NCBI GenBank assembly: GCA_030824115.1
Contig: JAVBYI010000001.1
Span: 62,001 to 126,000 of the forward strand
DNA length: 64,000 nucleotides
Origin: Rhodocyclaceae bacterium
GTDB taxonomy: Bacteria > Pseudomonadota > Gammaproteobacteria > Burkholderiales > Rhodocyclaceae
Reading direction: 5' to 3'
The position numbers and the translations under genes were made by a program. The notes under the pieces are model-generated. The model was not told where the DNA came from, made no database searches, and saw nothing but the letters and a program-made list of their open reading frames with translations. Shown one piece after another: positions 36,443 to 46,795 of the stretch (the stretch's first letter is position 1; each line of letters opens with the position of its first letter).

Positions 36443-37063
36443 TTATTCCGGCTCTTTCTCCAGTGCGATAAGCCGTTCGGCTTCCTCGCCCGTTATTCCA
36501 GCTGCCGTGATCGCCTGCCTCCAACTCATTGGCTCTGTTAAAAGTTCCGGTTTATTGTCCGACTTGAAAACTGGAACAGGTCGATTTGCAAAGTTGGCGG
36601 AAAAAACTTCAGCCAAGGAAGCAAGTTGAACCCTAAATAAACGCGCCAAGCGCTTTAGAAGTACATAGGGAGCCTTGATCTCGCCGCTCACAACTTGGTT
36701 GTATAGGCTGACTCGCTCTCCAAGACCGATATCGCGCGCAACGGCACGTGCCTTTGGCCCCTTCACGTTGTCTACTGCGTTTCTCGCTTCAATGACAGGA
36801 GCCTTGTTGGCGGACACAAGATTAAGTACATAACTCTTGGTCTCGTTAAACAAGTTCTCGTCAATCGGCTCGTCGTAAGCTGATTCATCTAATGACCTAA
36901 CGTCACCGAAAAGCACCGCCACCTCGGCGATATCGGTGGCTTGCTCAGGGTTTGCATCTATCAGTCGTTTCCAGTCCGCATTCGTGGGTTGCGGATTGGA
37001 CTTCAAGAACGACTCAATGAGCGACGTCACGGTATTCGTTGCCTTGCTTTCGTAATTGATCAT
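36443..37063 (-). CDS. HTH protein between sigma factor and ImmA-UvrD; possible sigma antagonist
   Basis: 206 residues. The middle (ARDIGLGERVSLYNQVVSG and following) resembles an XRE-type helix-turn-helix; the N-terminal ~80 residues are acidic. ImmA-family proteases commonly act on an HTH repressor encoded next to them, as in ICEBs1, so this is the obvious substrate candidate. Its position directly after a sigma factor also fits an anti-sigma role. Overlaps the sigma gene by 1 bp. Function inferred from context only. Confidence 0.6.
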   Translation of the reverse strand: MINYESKATNTVTSLIESFLKSNPQPTNADWKRLIDANPEQATDIAEVAVLFGDVRSLDESAYDEPIDENLFNETKSYVLNLVSANKAPVIEARNAVDNVKGPKARAVARDIGLGERVSLYNQVVSGEIKAPYVLLKRLARLFRVQLASLAEVFSANFANRPVPVFKSDNKPELLTEPMSWRQAITAAGITGEEAERLIALEKEPE

Positions 37064-37851
37064 TACAGGCCTCCTTTCCTGAGTTTCGCCAGGCCCGACT
37101 TCAAGTAGGTTCGAACCGATCTTTCCGTCGTTTTCATGAACTCAGCAGCTTGGGCCTGGGTGTACTCGCATTCGAAGCAGAAATAGATAGCGTTGCGTTC
37201 CTTGCGTGGCAGCGTGAACAGGGCTGCCTGGGATTTCTGGATCAGCTGCTTGAGGGACACTTGCTCTTCGGGGGTCAGCCCATCTTCATCTTCAATTTGG
37301 CCGACCAGTGAAACCGGTTCCCCATCCTCGTCCTTCGGCGGCACTATGCTGTCGATGGACGGGACCGAGTTCTTGAGGGCGGTTCTCGAACGGAACCAGT
37401 CCAGGAAGCGCTTTTGAAGGAACTCCAGGAAGGTTACCTCGGCGAATGAAACCTCGGCGTTCGTACTCATTAGCACCTTCCAGACCTCTTGGGGAATTTC
37501 CTTCTTGGCTTCACTGTCCCGGTCGACCACTCCATACCATTGCGGGTTCTGGCGCAGAAAGCGTTCAAGGGCGCTTAATATCCGCCCTTGAAGCGCTAGT
37601 GCAATTTCATTGCGCGTCTTCGCGGACTCGCCGAATCCGGATCGAATAAGGGTAACAATTACCTCGGAGGCAATAAAGCCAGTAGCAGTGTGCTTCTTTA
37701 CTGCCAGCCGAGTGATCAATTGGGTCGGCGTGCAGGACAGCAAGTCCGCCAACATCACCTCATGTTCTGGCCTCCGCTCATAGCTGGTGTGATCCGGTGC
37801 TGTGGCGCCGCCATCTTCTCCATGGTCTTCGTTTTCTGACAAGCCGCTCAT
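37063..37851 (-). CDS. Sigma-70-family (ECF-like) sigma factor
   Basis: 262 residues. The C-terminus is a region-4-like HTH: LPRKERNAIYFCFECEYTQ, then AAEFMKTTERSVRTYLKSGLAKLRK, the ECF/sigma-70 pattern. A region-2-like segment lies about residues 95-165 (ILSALERFLRQ, FLQKRFLDWFRSR). A ~35-residue acidic linker joins them (EDEDGLTPEEQ). ATG with GGAGCAACC in front. A 27-bp motif 35 bp upstream matches one before the Ubl operon, so it may autoregulate. It probably directs RNA polymerase to island promoters. Confidence 0.75.
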   Translation of the reverse strand: MSGLSENEDHGEDGGATAPDHTSYERRPEHEVMLADLLSCTPTQLITRLAVKKHTATGFIASEVIVTLIRSGFGESAKTRNEIALALQGRILSALERFLRQNPQWYGVVDRDSEAKKEIPQEVWKVLMSTNAEVSFAEVTFLEFLQKRFLDWFRSRTALKNSVPSIDSIVPPKDEDGEPVSLVGQIEDEDGLTPEEQVSLKQLIQKSQAALFTLPRKERNAIYFCFECEYTQAQAAEFMKTTERSVRTYLKSGLAKLRKGGL

Positions 37852-37885
37852 GGTTGCTCCTAGAACCGTGGGTTAGTACGCCCAA

Positions 37886-37912
37886 CTAATCGGAGCATCC
37901 CCCGAAAACCGG
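37886..37912 (-). promoter_or_regulatory. Candidate promoter of the sigma-factor operon
   Basis: Minus strand: CCGGTTT, then after 14 bases GCTCCGATTAG. It shares 20 of 27 positions with 33074-33100, flanked in both cases by an AT-rich run upstream and TTGG downstream. It lies 35 bp before the sigma ATG, suiting an autoregulated promoter. Confidence 0.6.
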
Positions 37913-38571
37913 AAAATTTTTTTCGGTCCGCCGGGAGCGCGCCGTCATCGAACCGATGACAAAGGAATTATGAAGACGTACGTCCGCCACGTCAATCGCA
38001 AAATATTCAGTTAAATTAAAGACCTACAGTTAGACTCGATCTTGCACCCCGGGAAAAGCCGTTCTAAAGTTGCACTGCCCCTTGGAGTTCCGGTTTTCTG
38101 AGGCATCCTTCGATTCAAGCCTACGCCGGCGGCCACCACCGCCGTCAAGAGGGCGTTTCACGGAGGTGACGTGATCGGAAAAGCAGCTGTGTGCTGCGAA
38201 GCGAATGTAGAGGACTACTTTCCGGGTTATGACCGCTGACCGACCCGTTGCTGCCTTTGGGGCAACATCTTCTAATGTCCACTCAGGCCGAGCACCTGCC
38301 CCATGCTGACCGCATCAGACAACTACTCGGCCAAAGCGGTCAGACGTCGGGCGTCGAGCTAACGGCAGCTGTCTAGCGGTCAACGGGCGTTGGCGCTGCT
38401 GCGGCCTCGAAGGTCAGCTTCCGATTCGATGGAAGCGAACTTTCGAAGCGAAGCGGCTACCCGTCAAGATCTAGCGAATGATCACCCAACAGCGTGCCAG
38501 GCGAGGTCGCTGTGAGGCTCGATGGGTCATCCGCGATGTTGATCGCGAGCTATCCTGCTAGTGAGGCTCTA
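37913..38571. other. Gene-free spacer between the sigma and SMC operons
   Basis: About 660 bp with no supported reading frame on either strand. It contains scattered short related strings (GACCGCTGACC, GACCGCATCAG, AGCGGTCA twice, AACGGGCG) that look like decayed repeats, and a weak hairpin GTTGC...GCAAC near 38255. No terminator with a T run was found after the SMC gene. Confidence 0.6.
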
Positions 38572-40632
38572 TTAGCCAACCGCCTGGATCGCAGATCTGG
38601 AGCGTAGAACGCCTGTCGGCATGGGAGGTACCTCCTTCTCGAGTACTACGGTCGTTGCGCCGCTAGGCCCGATGTCCAAGTCATACCTCCTGCCAATTGA
38701 TTCCGAGGTACTGAGCAGCCTGCGGCACAACAGCTCGGCCAGCGCTTCGTCTTCCACCGCGCAAACAACTTGTCTACCGCCGAGGCGGAGCGCCGCAAGA
38801 ACCTCAATGAGATGAAGCGCCCGAAAGTCGTCAATATGCTGCACTGGGTCGTCCATGAGCAAGGTGCGCCAAGACGTCCAAGCGCGCGCTAGATGTACCG
38901 ACAAGAGGAACGCCAGTCCGGCCGCTCTTCTCTGTCCGCTGCTGAAAACGAACTGCGGATTAAGCCCGTCCCCAACCTTCAAGCTAAGGAAGCGCCGGAC
39001 GTCGCCTCGAATACTGTATTCGATCGATCGCCAGTCGAAGTGGGGTCGCAGGCGCTGATAAAGCTCATTCAGGAGCGGACTGATCTGCGCAAGCCGCTCA
39101 TCCATGATCTCACCGGAAATGCTGCGCACACCTCGATCCATGGCCTTTGCAACAGCGAGTGCCTTTTCCGAGATCTCGACTGCGGAAGCGGATGTCTCTA
39201 CCGCCTGACGCAATACTGCGACCTGTTCTTCCAACGACGCTGTCCTCGAGACGGACTGTGATACCTCTAGGGTAAGCAACGCGCGCTCAAGGTCGATAAG
39301 TCGATCCCGCTCGGCGTTCAGATACTGCTCCAAGCCGTCCGGATCCTGTACAAATCTAAAATCAAGGGAGTTGCTCTCGAAGATTGCCACATGGGCCTGT
39401 TCCCGAGCGTTTTGGCGAGTCAGTTCCGACTCCATCTCCGCCCACACGGCCCGTGCCTGTTCAAACTCAGCGGATAAACGTGAAGCAGCTTCGCGCGCCA
39501 CCGTTGCCTCCCGACGCGCGGAGGCAACGCTCGACGCCAATACGTCCATGCGCTGGCGTGCGAGCAAGAGTCCAGCCGAAAACTCTTCGTCGGTGCGTGC
39601 CGCCGCGCAAAGCGGACAGTGACCGTCATGTCGACCTAGTCGCTCTCCATGTTCGAGGATAGCGGCAAGTGAAGCGGCGATGTTATTGCCACGCTCCTCG
39701 AGCTCCAAGACCTTGTTTGCCTCTGCTGCAACGCGCTCGGCGTCTTCCTTCAGGCGCGTCACTTCGGCCAAGCGCACCTGCGCCTCAGCCCGTTTCGCTA
39801 CTGCATCGGGAGTTTCGAGGGCGCGCCGACTTGCGAGGACCTCGCGTCCCTGAAATATTGCTTCCCCAATAGCGCCAAGTCGAGCACGGCCGGTGGTAAG
39901 AACTGCACGTCCAGCGGCAAGGCGTGCAATCAGTTCTTGCGGTGCTCCGGGTGTTGCGGTAACCAATACCTGCATGGCTGCGGACGCATCCCCCGTACGT
40001 ACAATTGCGTCCTTGGCTTCGGCTAAGAGCGTCAGCGCACGCGTAAGTTGATTCCGAGCGTCCGTGTAGGCGGCCTGTCTCGAACCGTGCGCTGCTTCAG
40101 CTGCTTTGAGTACTGCCTTGGCCTTCGCGGCGAAGTCGGATCCTTGACCAAGCCCGAGCGCACCACGTACAAGCTCGAAGCGTTCCGTTTCGCTTAGATC
40201 GACGCTTAGCGCAGCAATCCACTCGTCTCTGATGATCGAGGTTCTGCAGAGTTGACGTAGCGCGTCGTCTGGTCGCACGATCCTGCAAAGTGCAGCCTCG
40301 ATCTCCGCAGCCGTCTTGTCCGCACCCGATTCTCGTGATCGGGTGATCGCAAATACTTCGCCGGAATCTCCCGTGAACGAGACGGTGACGTAGTGGGCAT
40401 CCGCCCTTCCTGATCCCCTCCACCACAAGTAGTCACTCAGGCTCTCTTGCGCCGCTTTTTCAATGGCGTACTTATCGATCGATCCCGTCAAGGCATACTC
40501 GACTGCGTCAAAGAGCGTGCTCTTGCCCACGCCGTTACGGCCCGTGATGACGGTGAAGCCAGATCCGAAGGTCACCCTCAGCCTGTCGCGGAATCCTCGG
40601 AAACCACATACTTCAACGAAGTCGAGCTTCAT
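38572..40632 (-). CDS. SMC/Rad50-like ATPase of a Lamassu-type defence operon (LmuB-like)
   Basis: 686 residues. Walker A GRNGVGKST at 31-39, a long coiled-coil middle interrupted by a CPLC zinc-hook motif, and a C-terminal head with FSSGQRRA (signature region) and Walker B LLMDDPVQHID. This is the SbcC/Rad50-type architecture used by Lamassu and DdmC proteins. It overlaps the small middle gene by 4 bp. In Lamassu the SMC part senses DNA ends or unusual DNA and releases the effector. Confidence 0.88.
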   Translation of the reverse strand: MKLDFVEVCGFRGFRDRLRVTFGSGFTVITGRNGVGKSTLFDAVEYALTGSIDKYAIEKAAQESLSDYLWWRGSGRADAHYVTVSFTGDSGEVFAITRSRESGADKTAAEIEAALCRIVRPDDALRQLCRTSIIRDEWIAALSVDLSETERFELVRGALGLGQGSDFAAKAKAVLKAAEAAHGSRQAAYTDARNQLTRALTLLAEAKDAIVRTGDASAAMQVLVTATPGAPQELIARLAAGRAVLTTGRARLGAIGEAIFQGREVLASRRALETPDAVAKRAEAQVRLAEVTRLKEDAERVAAEANKVLELEERGNNIAASLAAILEHGERLGRHDGHCPLCAAARTDEEFSAGLLLARQRMDVLASSVASARREATVAREAASRLSAEFEQARAVWAEMESELTRQNAREQAHVAIFESNSLDFRFVQDPDGLEQYLNAERDRLIDLERALLTLEVSQSVSRTASLEEQVAVLRQAVETSASAVEISEKALAVAKAMDRGVRSISGEIMDERLAQISPLLNELYQRLRPHFDWRSIEYSIRGDVRRFLSLKVGDGLNPQFVFSSGQRRAAGLAFLLSVHLARAWTSWRTLLMDDPVQHIDDFRALHLIEVLAALRLGGRQVVCAVEDEALAELLCRRLLSTSESIGRRYDLDIGPSGATTVVLEKEVPPMPTGVLRSRSAIQAVG

Positions 40633-41159
40633 GATTTCTCCGCAAGTATCCTAGCCACCTCTTCGGCAGGGGTTGTGCCCAAGAACGCCGTCAGCACGTC
40701 GGGCGAGACATTCTTAAGCCGAGCTCGAAGCCGATCCTCAAAATCTGTTTCCGAGATCAGCGGCTGAGCCCGTACGGCTGACAAGGGCAGCAAGGTGCGC
40801 TCCAGGTCATCTTGGGTGCGCACACCCGCCCGGGCAATCTTCCTGGTCAGCGAGAAGTCTTCCTCGATTCGCTCAACGGCCCACTGCTGAGCCGGGGCCT
40901 GCTCTTCCGTCAGGAAGATCGAGTAGACGTTCCATGCTTTGGCGCCTGCTGCTCGAAGTGCAGGACCATGGCGGGTAAGCACAGTGTTCTGTGCCTCCTG
41001 CCAACGTGCCAGAAGGTCGGTGGCCGATGGGAACACATGGACGAAGCCAATCAGCGCCGCGTTCTCGAAGCAGATCACTGCTTGGGGAACTCCAGTCCAA
41101 GTCCAAGTCTCATATCCGGCTCCCCGAAGGAGGACCTCTGTTTGCGTAGCAATATCCAT
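40629..41159 (-). CDS. Small middle component of a Lamassu-type operon (LmuC-like)
   Basis: 176 residues from an ATG that overlaps the stop of the SIR2 gene (TGATG). No catalytic motif; an alpha/beta N-terminal half (AGYETWTWTGVPQAVICFENA) and a helical C-terminal half with FLGTTPAEEVARILAE. Size and position between effector and SMC ATPase match LmuC/DdmB. The family assignment rests mainly on synteny. Confidence 0.72.
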   Translation of the reverse strand: MDIATQTEVLLRGAGYETWTWTGVPQAVICFENAALIGFVHVFPSATDLLARWQEAQNTVLTRHGPALRAAGAKAWNVYSIFLTEEQAPAQQWAVERIEEDFSLTRKIARAGVRTQDDLERTLLPLSAVRAQPLISETDFEDRLRARLKNVSPDVLTAFLGTTPAEEVARILAEKS

Positions 41160-42478
41160 CAGATGTCTAGCTCCACTTGTGCTTGATCTATGGTGAGCCA
41201 CTTCCCGCCGGCTCCCGGTCGGACTACGCTGCCCGTGGTACCGGGGCGAACGAGATGGCCTGGCAACCCTAGGTCCATACTCCCAGCCGCTACAAAGACA
41301 TCGGCAGTCAGGGCTGCAGGTGCCTCAATGAAACGTTTTGCCACGATACTGATGTCCGACCCAGCGCCGTTGATGACGCGAATACTTTTCGCTGCTAGCA
41401 TATAGCCCCGAGGCTGTTGTATTGCGCCGGCACGCCGAAGCAGTAGATGAAAGTACCCCAGAAGATCAACATGCTGGGGGCTTCTGGTCATCGCCGGCTT
41501 GCCAGCGGGGACACCTTCGGCATCCCGACGCCAGTCATAAAGTGCTTCTCCGTCCAAACCTGTGACTGTGAGCCACGCAGGGTCGCAAGCAACTCCGGTC
41601 TTCGCCATGAACAGGTCTCTTCCGGCAGCGAGGACTTGGCGTGCGTAACTCTCAGAAAACGCTTGGCGTAACTTGTCGAGCGCGTCTGCTCCCGATTCCT
41701 GGATGTGTGAGAACGTCACATGCGGCAAATGCGCTAGTGCCCAGAGTTCCGGTGCCTTAACTTGCAGGTTAGCAGTGGGAGATGGGTCGATCACCGTCAC
41801 CGATAGGGGATCCAAACCCTCCACAGCGTCACCCAGAACTTGATTCAAGTAGTCCCAGTCGGACCAGAACCCCACAACGAGCAAGTCCTTCTGTCGCAGA
41901 TTTGCGGCCATCCAGACTTTGCTCTTTGCGATACGGTCGGAGATGGTTGGATCGTGCAGTTGAGAGGGGGCCCACACCGTTGATCCGCGGTCGATGTGCG
42001 AGCAGCCGTGAAACTTCAACAACGGCGCCTGCTTGTAACTGGCGACTGTTGCCTGTTCGCCGTCCAGCGATCCACGAAAGTCGGCACCGTAGTCCCACGC
42101 GCATCGCTCGATCAACTTGTCGTAGTTGCTTGACAGACCTGCAACGATGGTCTTAGTAATCAAGAAGTCTGCAACTGCGGCATGGCCAGGGTTCGGCGGG
42201 CGTTCGAACTCTTTCCACGGAACAAGGTGCTCGATGAACACAGGTTTAAGCGTCTTCAGCCCCACGAAATGCTCTGCTAGAGCCTCCAGGTTGTGCCGAA
42301 GCGCAGGATCGATGAGCGGATCGATTGTGAGCTGGTACTCATCAAAGCACATCTCGGCGACTCGCCATGCAGCCGGAAGGTCGCTTGGCGGCGCCATAGA
42401 CAGGCCGGCGCCACAAAGAATCACAAGGCGGCCTGCGTTCATGGACGCAAGAAGACGTGCTTGGTCTGCAGCTAACAA
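41159..42478 (-). CDS. SIR2-domain effector of a Lamassu-type operon (LmuA-like)
   Basis: 439 residues starting with TTG after AAGGGGGGATCGG. The N-terminal SIR2-like fold has ILCGAGLS (NAD-binding, 20-27), the catalytic-type N118 in SSNYDKLIE and H157 in LLKFHGCS, so an active NADase is likely. The C-terminal ~170 residues have no recognised domain and may contact the SMC partner. With the next two genes it matches the Lamassu-Sir2 subtype, in which activation would deplete NAD+ and abort infection. Confidence 0.85.
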   Translation of the reverse strand: MLAADQARLLASMNAGRLVILCGAGLSMAPPSDLPAAWRVAEMCFDEYQLTIDPLIDPALRHNLEALAEHFVGLKTLKPVFIEHLVPWKEFERPPNPGHAAVADFLITKTIVAGLSSNYDKLIERCAWDYGADFRGSLDGEQATVASYKQAPLLKFHGCSHIDRGSTVWAPSQLHDPTISDRIAKSKVWMAANLRQKDLLVVGFWSDWDYLNQVLGDAVEGLDPLSVTVIDPSPTANLQVKAPELWALAHLPHVTFSHIQESGADALDKLRQAFSESYARQVLAAGRDLFMAKTGVACDPAWLTVTGLDGEALYDWRRDAEGVPAGKPAMTRSPQHVDLLGYFHLLLRRAGAIQQPRGYMLAAKSIRVINGAGSDISIVAKRFIEAPAALTADVFVAAGSMDLGLPGHLVRPGTTGSVVRPGAGGKWLTIDQAQVELDI

Positions 42479-42498
42479 CCGATCCCCCCCTTCCTACC

Positions 42499-42526
42499 AG
42501 CTTACACGCGCAAGTGACGTGAGCAA
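42499..42526 (-). promoter_or_regulatory. Candidate sigma-70 promoter of the SIR2-SMC operon
   Basis: TTGCTC (-35) and TAAGCT (-10) spaced by 16 bases, 21 bp before the TTG start. It lacks the CCGATTAG motif shared by the other two cargo operons, so this operon is probably not under the island sigma factor. Confidence 0.4.
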
Positions 42527-42860
42527 GACCGTACGATCTGGCCTGGTGCGGGCAAGGTCAAGCTATTTCCCCTGCCGACTCGGTTCGCAGAAACTTGCTG
42601 TTTGCCATCGCTAGCAGCTTGTCATTATCCATTAAGTGAAGCGCTCTGTACGGGTGCCTGAGCAAATGCATGACAGACCGGCGCATCCCGTCGGGGTCAC
42701 CAAAGATTGATCTTGGGTCGGCAGCGGTACTAGCCTGACGTTCCAGTAGTGGTTGAGCCGGCTGGTTACCGCCGTATTGCCGCCCAAGTCTGTCTAGAGG
42801 CCCAAGGTCTGCTTTGGCCGACGAACAGACAATAGAGCAGCACCCCAGCGATAAAAATAA
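42527..42860. other. Gene-free DNA between the SIR2 promoter and the right end
   Basis: About 330 bp with no supported coding frame, tRNA or clear repeat on either strand. Confidence 0.6.
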
Positions 42861-42888
42861 AAAAACCGATCACTGAGACCGGCTTTTT
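42861..42888. terminator. Bidirectional terminator inside the transposon right end
   Basis: A-run, stem CCGATC/GACCGG (one mismatch), then a T-run; both strands give a hairpin followed by T's. It lies 75 bp inside the element and would stop transcripts leaving gyrB before they enter the cargo, and the reverse. Confidence 0.75.
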
Positions 42889-42910
42889 ATTATGCTAAGT
42901 TAATAGCGTT

Positions 42911-42962
42911 CCCACGAAATCTAAACATTTGGGAAAAATCTAAATGTTTGTGGGATCCTACA
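42911..42962 (-). repeat. Right transposon end with candidate TnsB-binding repeats
   Basis: Read inward: TGTAGGATCCCACA at the tip, then TTTAGATTTTTCCC (42931-42944) and TTTAGATTTCGTGGG (42911-42925) about 20 bp apart. AAACATTT and AAATGTTT also face each other here. The close spacing contrasts with the 58-bp spacing at the left end, an asymmetry like that of Tn7. Confidence 0.65.
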
Positions 42963-42965
42963 TAG

Positions 42966-42967
<2 letters not shown>
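42963..42967. repeat. Right target-site duplication TAGTT
   Basis: Matches 20866-20870. Its last two bases belong to the gyrB stop codon (TAA on the minus strand, 42966-42968), so gyrB keeps its natural end. Confidence 0.85.
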
Positions 42968-45449
<2,482 letters not shown>

Positions 45450-46559
45450 TTAAATGCGCATCGGCATCACGACGTACTTGAAGCGCTCGTTGTCGGGCAG
45501 CATCATCAAGGCACTCGAGTTGCTGTCGGCCAAACGAATTTCAATCACATCGGTTGCCACGTTGTTGAGCACATCAACCAGATAATTGACGTTGAAGCCA
45601 ATATCTAGTTCTTCGGCGTTGTATTCCACTTCGAGTTCTTCCTGGGCTTCCTCGTTTTCGGCGTTGGCCGAAAGAATCTTCAGACTGCCCGGCGACAGCA
45701 CGAGACGAACGCCACGGAATTTTTCGTTGGTCAGAATCGCAGCACGCTGCAGACAATGCTGCAACAGGGAACGATCCAGCTTAATCGTTTTGTTCTGGTT
45801 TTGTGGAATCACGCGCTCGTAATCGGGGAACTTGCCGTCGATCAGTTTGCTGACGAATTCAACATCGCCAAAGGTAAAACGTGCCTGTGTGCCCATCAAG
45901 GCAATTTCCAGCGGCTCATCGTTATCGGCCAGCTGACGGGATAATTCCATGACCGTCTTGCGCGGCAGGATGACCTCGATTCGCCCGTCATTGGCAATAC
46001 CGCTGATCGATTCGCTGGCAAACGCCAGCCGATGGCCATCGGTGGCCACCACGCGCAATTCATTCTGATTGACCACCAGCAGCAAACCGTTCAGGTAGTA
46101 GCGAATGTCCTGTTGTGCCATGGCGTACTGCACCAGGCTGAGCAATCGCTTGAATTGTTTTTGCGTCAGCTTGAGCACCGTGGGTGTGCCGCCGGCTTCG
46201 GCCATGCGCGGGAAATCTTCTGCCGGCAGTGTTTGCAGGTTAAAACGGCTTTTGCCGGCTTTCATCTGCAGACGCCGATCTTCCAGACTCAGGCTGACTT
46301 CCGCGCTTTCCGGCAACGAACGAAGGATGTCCTGCATCTTGCGTGCCGCAACGGTGACAGCAACTTCTTCCGGCCCGGTTGACGGCGTGCTGGTGCGGAT
46401 CTGCATTTCGATATCCGTTGCCAGCAAGGTCAGTCGTTCGCCCTTTTTTTCGATCAGAACATTCGAAAGAATGGGCAAGGTGTGGCGCTTTTCGACGATA
46501 CCGCAGACAGCTTGCAAGGGTGTCAGGAATTGGTCTCTAGATCCTTTAAATAGAAGCAT
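45450..46559 (-). CDS. dnaN: DNA polymerase III beta sliding clamp
   Basis: 369 residues with the three repeated clamp domains and the C-terminal VVMPMRI ending. ATG after CAGGAGTATTAAAT. Located between dnaA and gyrB; starts 12 bp upstream of gyrB and is probably transcribed with it. Confidence 0.98.
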   Translation of the reverse strand: MLLFKGSRDQFLTPLQAVCGIVEKRHTLPILSNVLIEKKGERLTLLATDIEMQIRTSTPSTGPEEVAVTVAARKMQDILRSLPESAEVSLSLEDRRLQMKAGKSRFNLQTLPAEDFPRMAEAGGTPTVLKLTQKQFKRLLSLVQYAMAQQDIRYYLNGLLLVVNQNELRVVATDGHRLAFASESISGIANDGRIEVILPRKTVMELSRQLADNDEPLEIALMGTQARFTFGDVEFVSKLIDGKFPDYERVIPQNQNKTIKLDRSLLQHCLQRAAILTNEKFRGVRLVLSPGSLKILSANAENEEAQEELEVEYNAEELDIGFNVNYLVDVLNNVATDVIEIRLADSNSSALMMLPDNERFKYVVMPMRI

Positions 46560-46721
46560 ATTTAATACTCCTGATGATGATGAGGGGCGGAGGTTTCTGG
46601 GGATAAGGCCGAATTTACTTTATGGAACATTGACTTGGTCTGGTGAAAAAGCCATGGAAAACCATCGGGAGAGAATGTGCACGATTGTGAGTTAAATTGA
46701 CGGGCAGCCATTTTTTCAGGT

Positions 46722-46795
46722 TTATCCACAGTTGTTCAGAGGATGTGCATGTTTTTTATACACAGGATATTAAATCTATTTAAATCAAGTCTTTA
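46722..46795. promoter_or_regulatory. Candidate origin element: DnaA boxes and AT-rich stretch between dnaA and dnaN
   Basis: TTATCCACA (46722-46730) is a perfect DnaA box and TTATACACA (46756-46764) a one-mismatch box in the same orientation, next to an AT-rich run (TATTAAATCTATTTAAATCA). A third box sits upstream of dnaA. It may be part of oriC or of dnaN regulation. Confidence 0.55.

Larger units (their letters stand above)
20871..42962. mobile_element. Tn7-like transposon inserted 3 bp downstream of gyrB
   Basis: A 22,092-bp element bounded by termini that read TGTAGGTTCTCA and TGTAGGATCCCA inward (10 of 12 matching) and flanked by TAGTT. It carries a complete tnsA-tnsB-tnsC-tniQ set and at least three defence-type cargo operons. 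None of the host's dispersed 26-bp repeats lies inside. The joined flanks would read continuously from the cytochrome spacer into the gyrB stop, so the empty site can be predicted. No CRISPR array, cas gene, tnsE or second tniQ is seen, which suggests site-specific insertion through the TniQ/TnsD-like protein. Confidence 0.93.

Noticed and set aside
27584..42532. ATCGTACG shared by the XRE spacer and the region upstream of the SIR2 gene as a common operator
   Set aside because: The shared core is only about 8 bases, and CGTACG also occurs inside coding sequences of the island, so it is not specific.
20871..42962. CRISPR-associated transposon
   Set aside because: No repeat-spacer array, cas6/7/8 or cas12k-like gene was found anywhere in the element.
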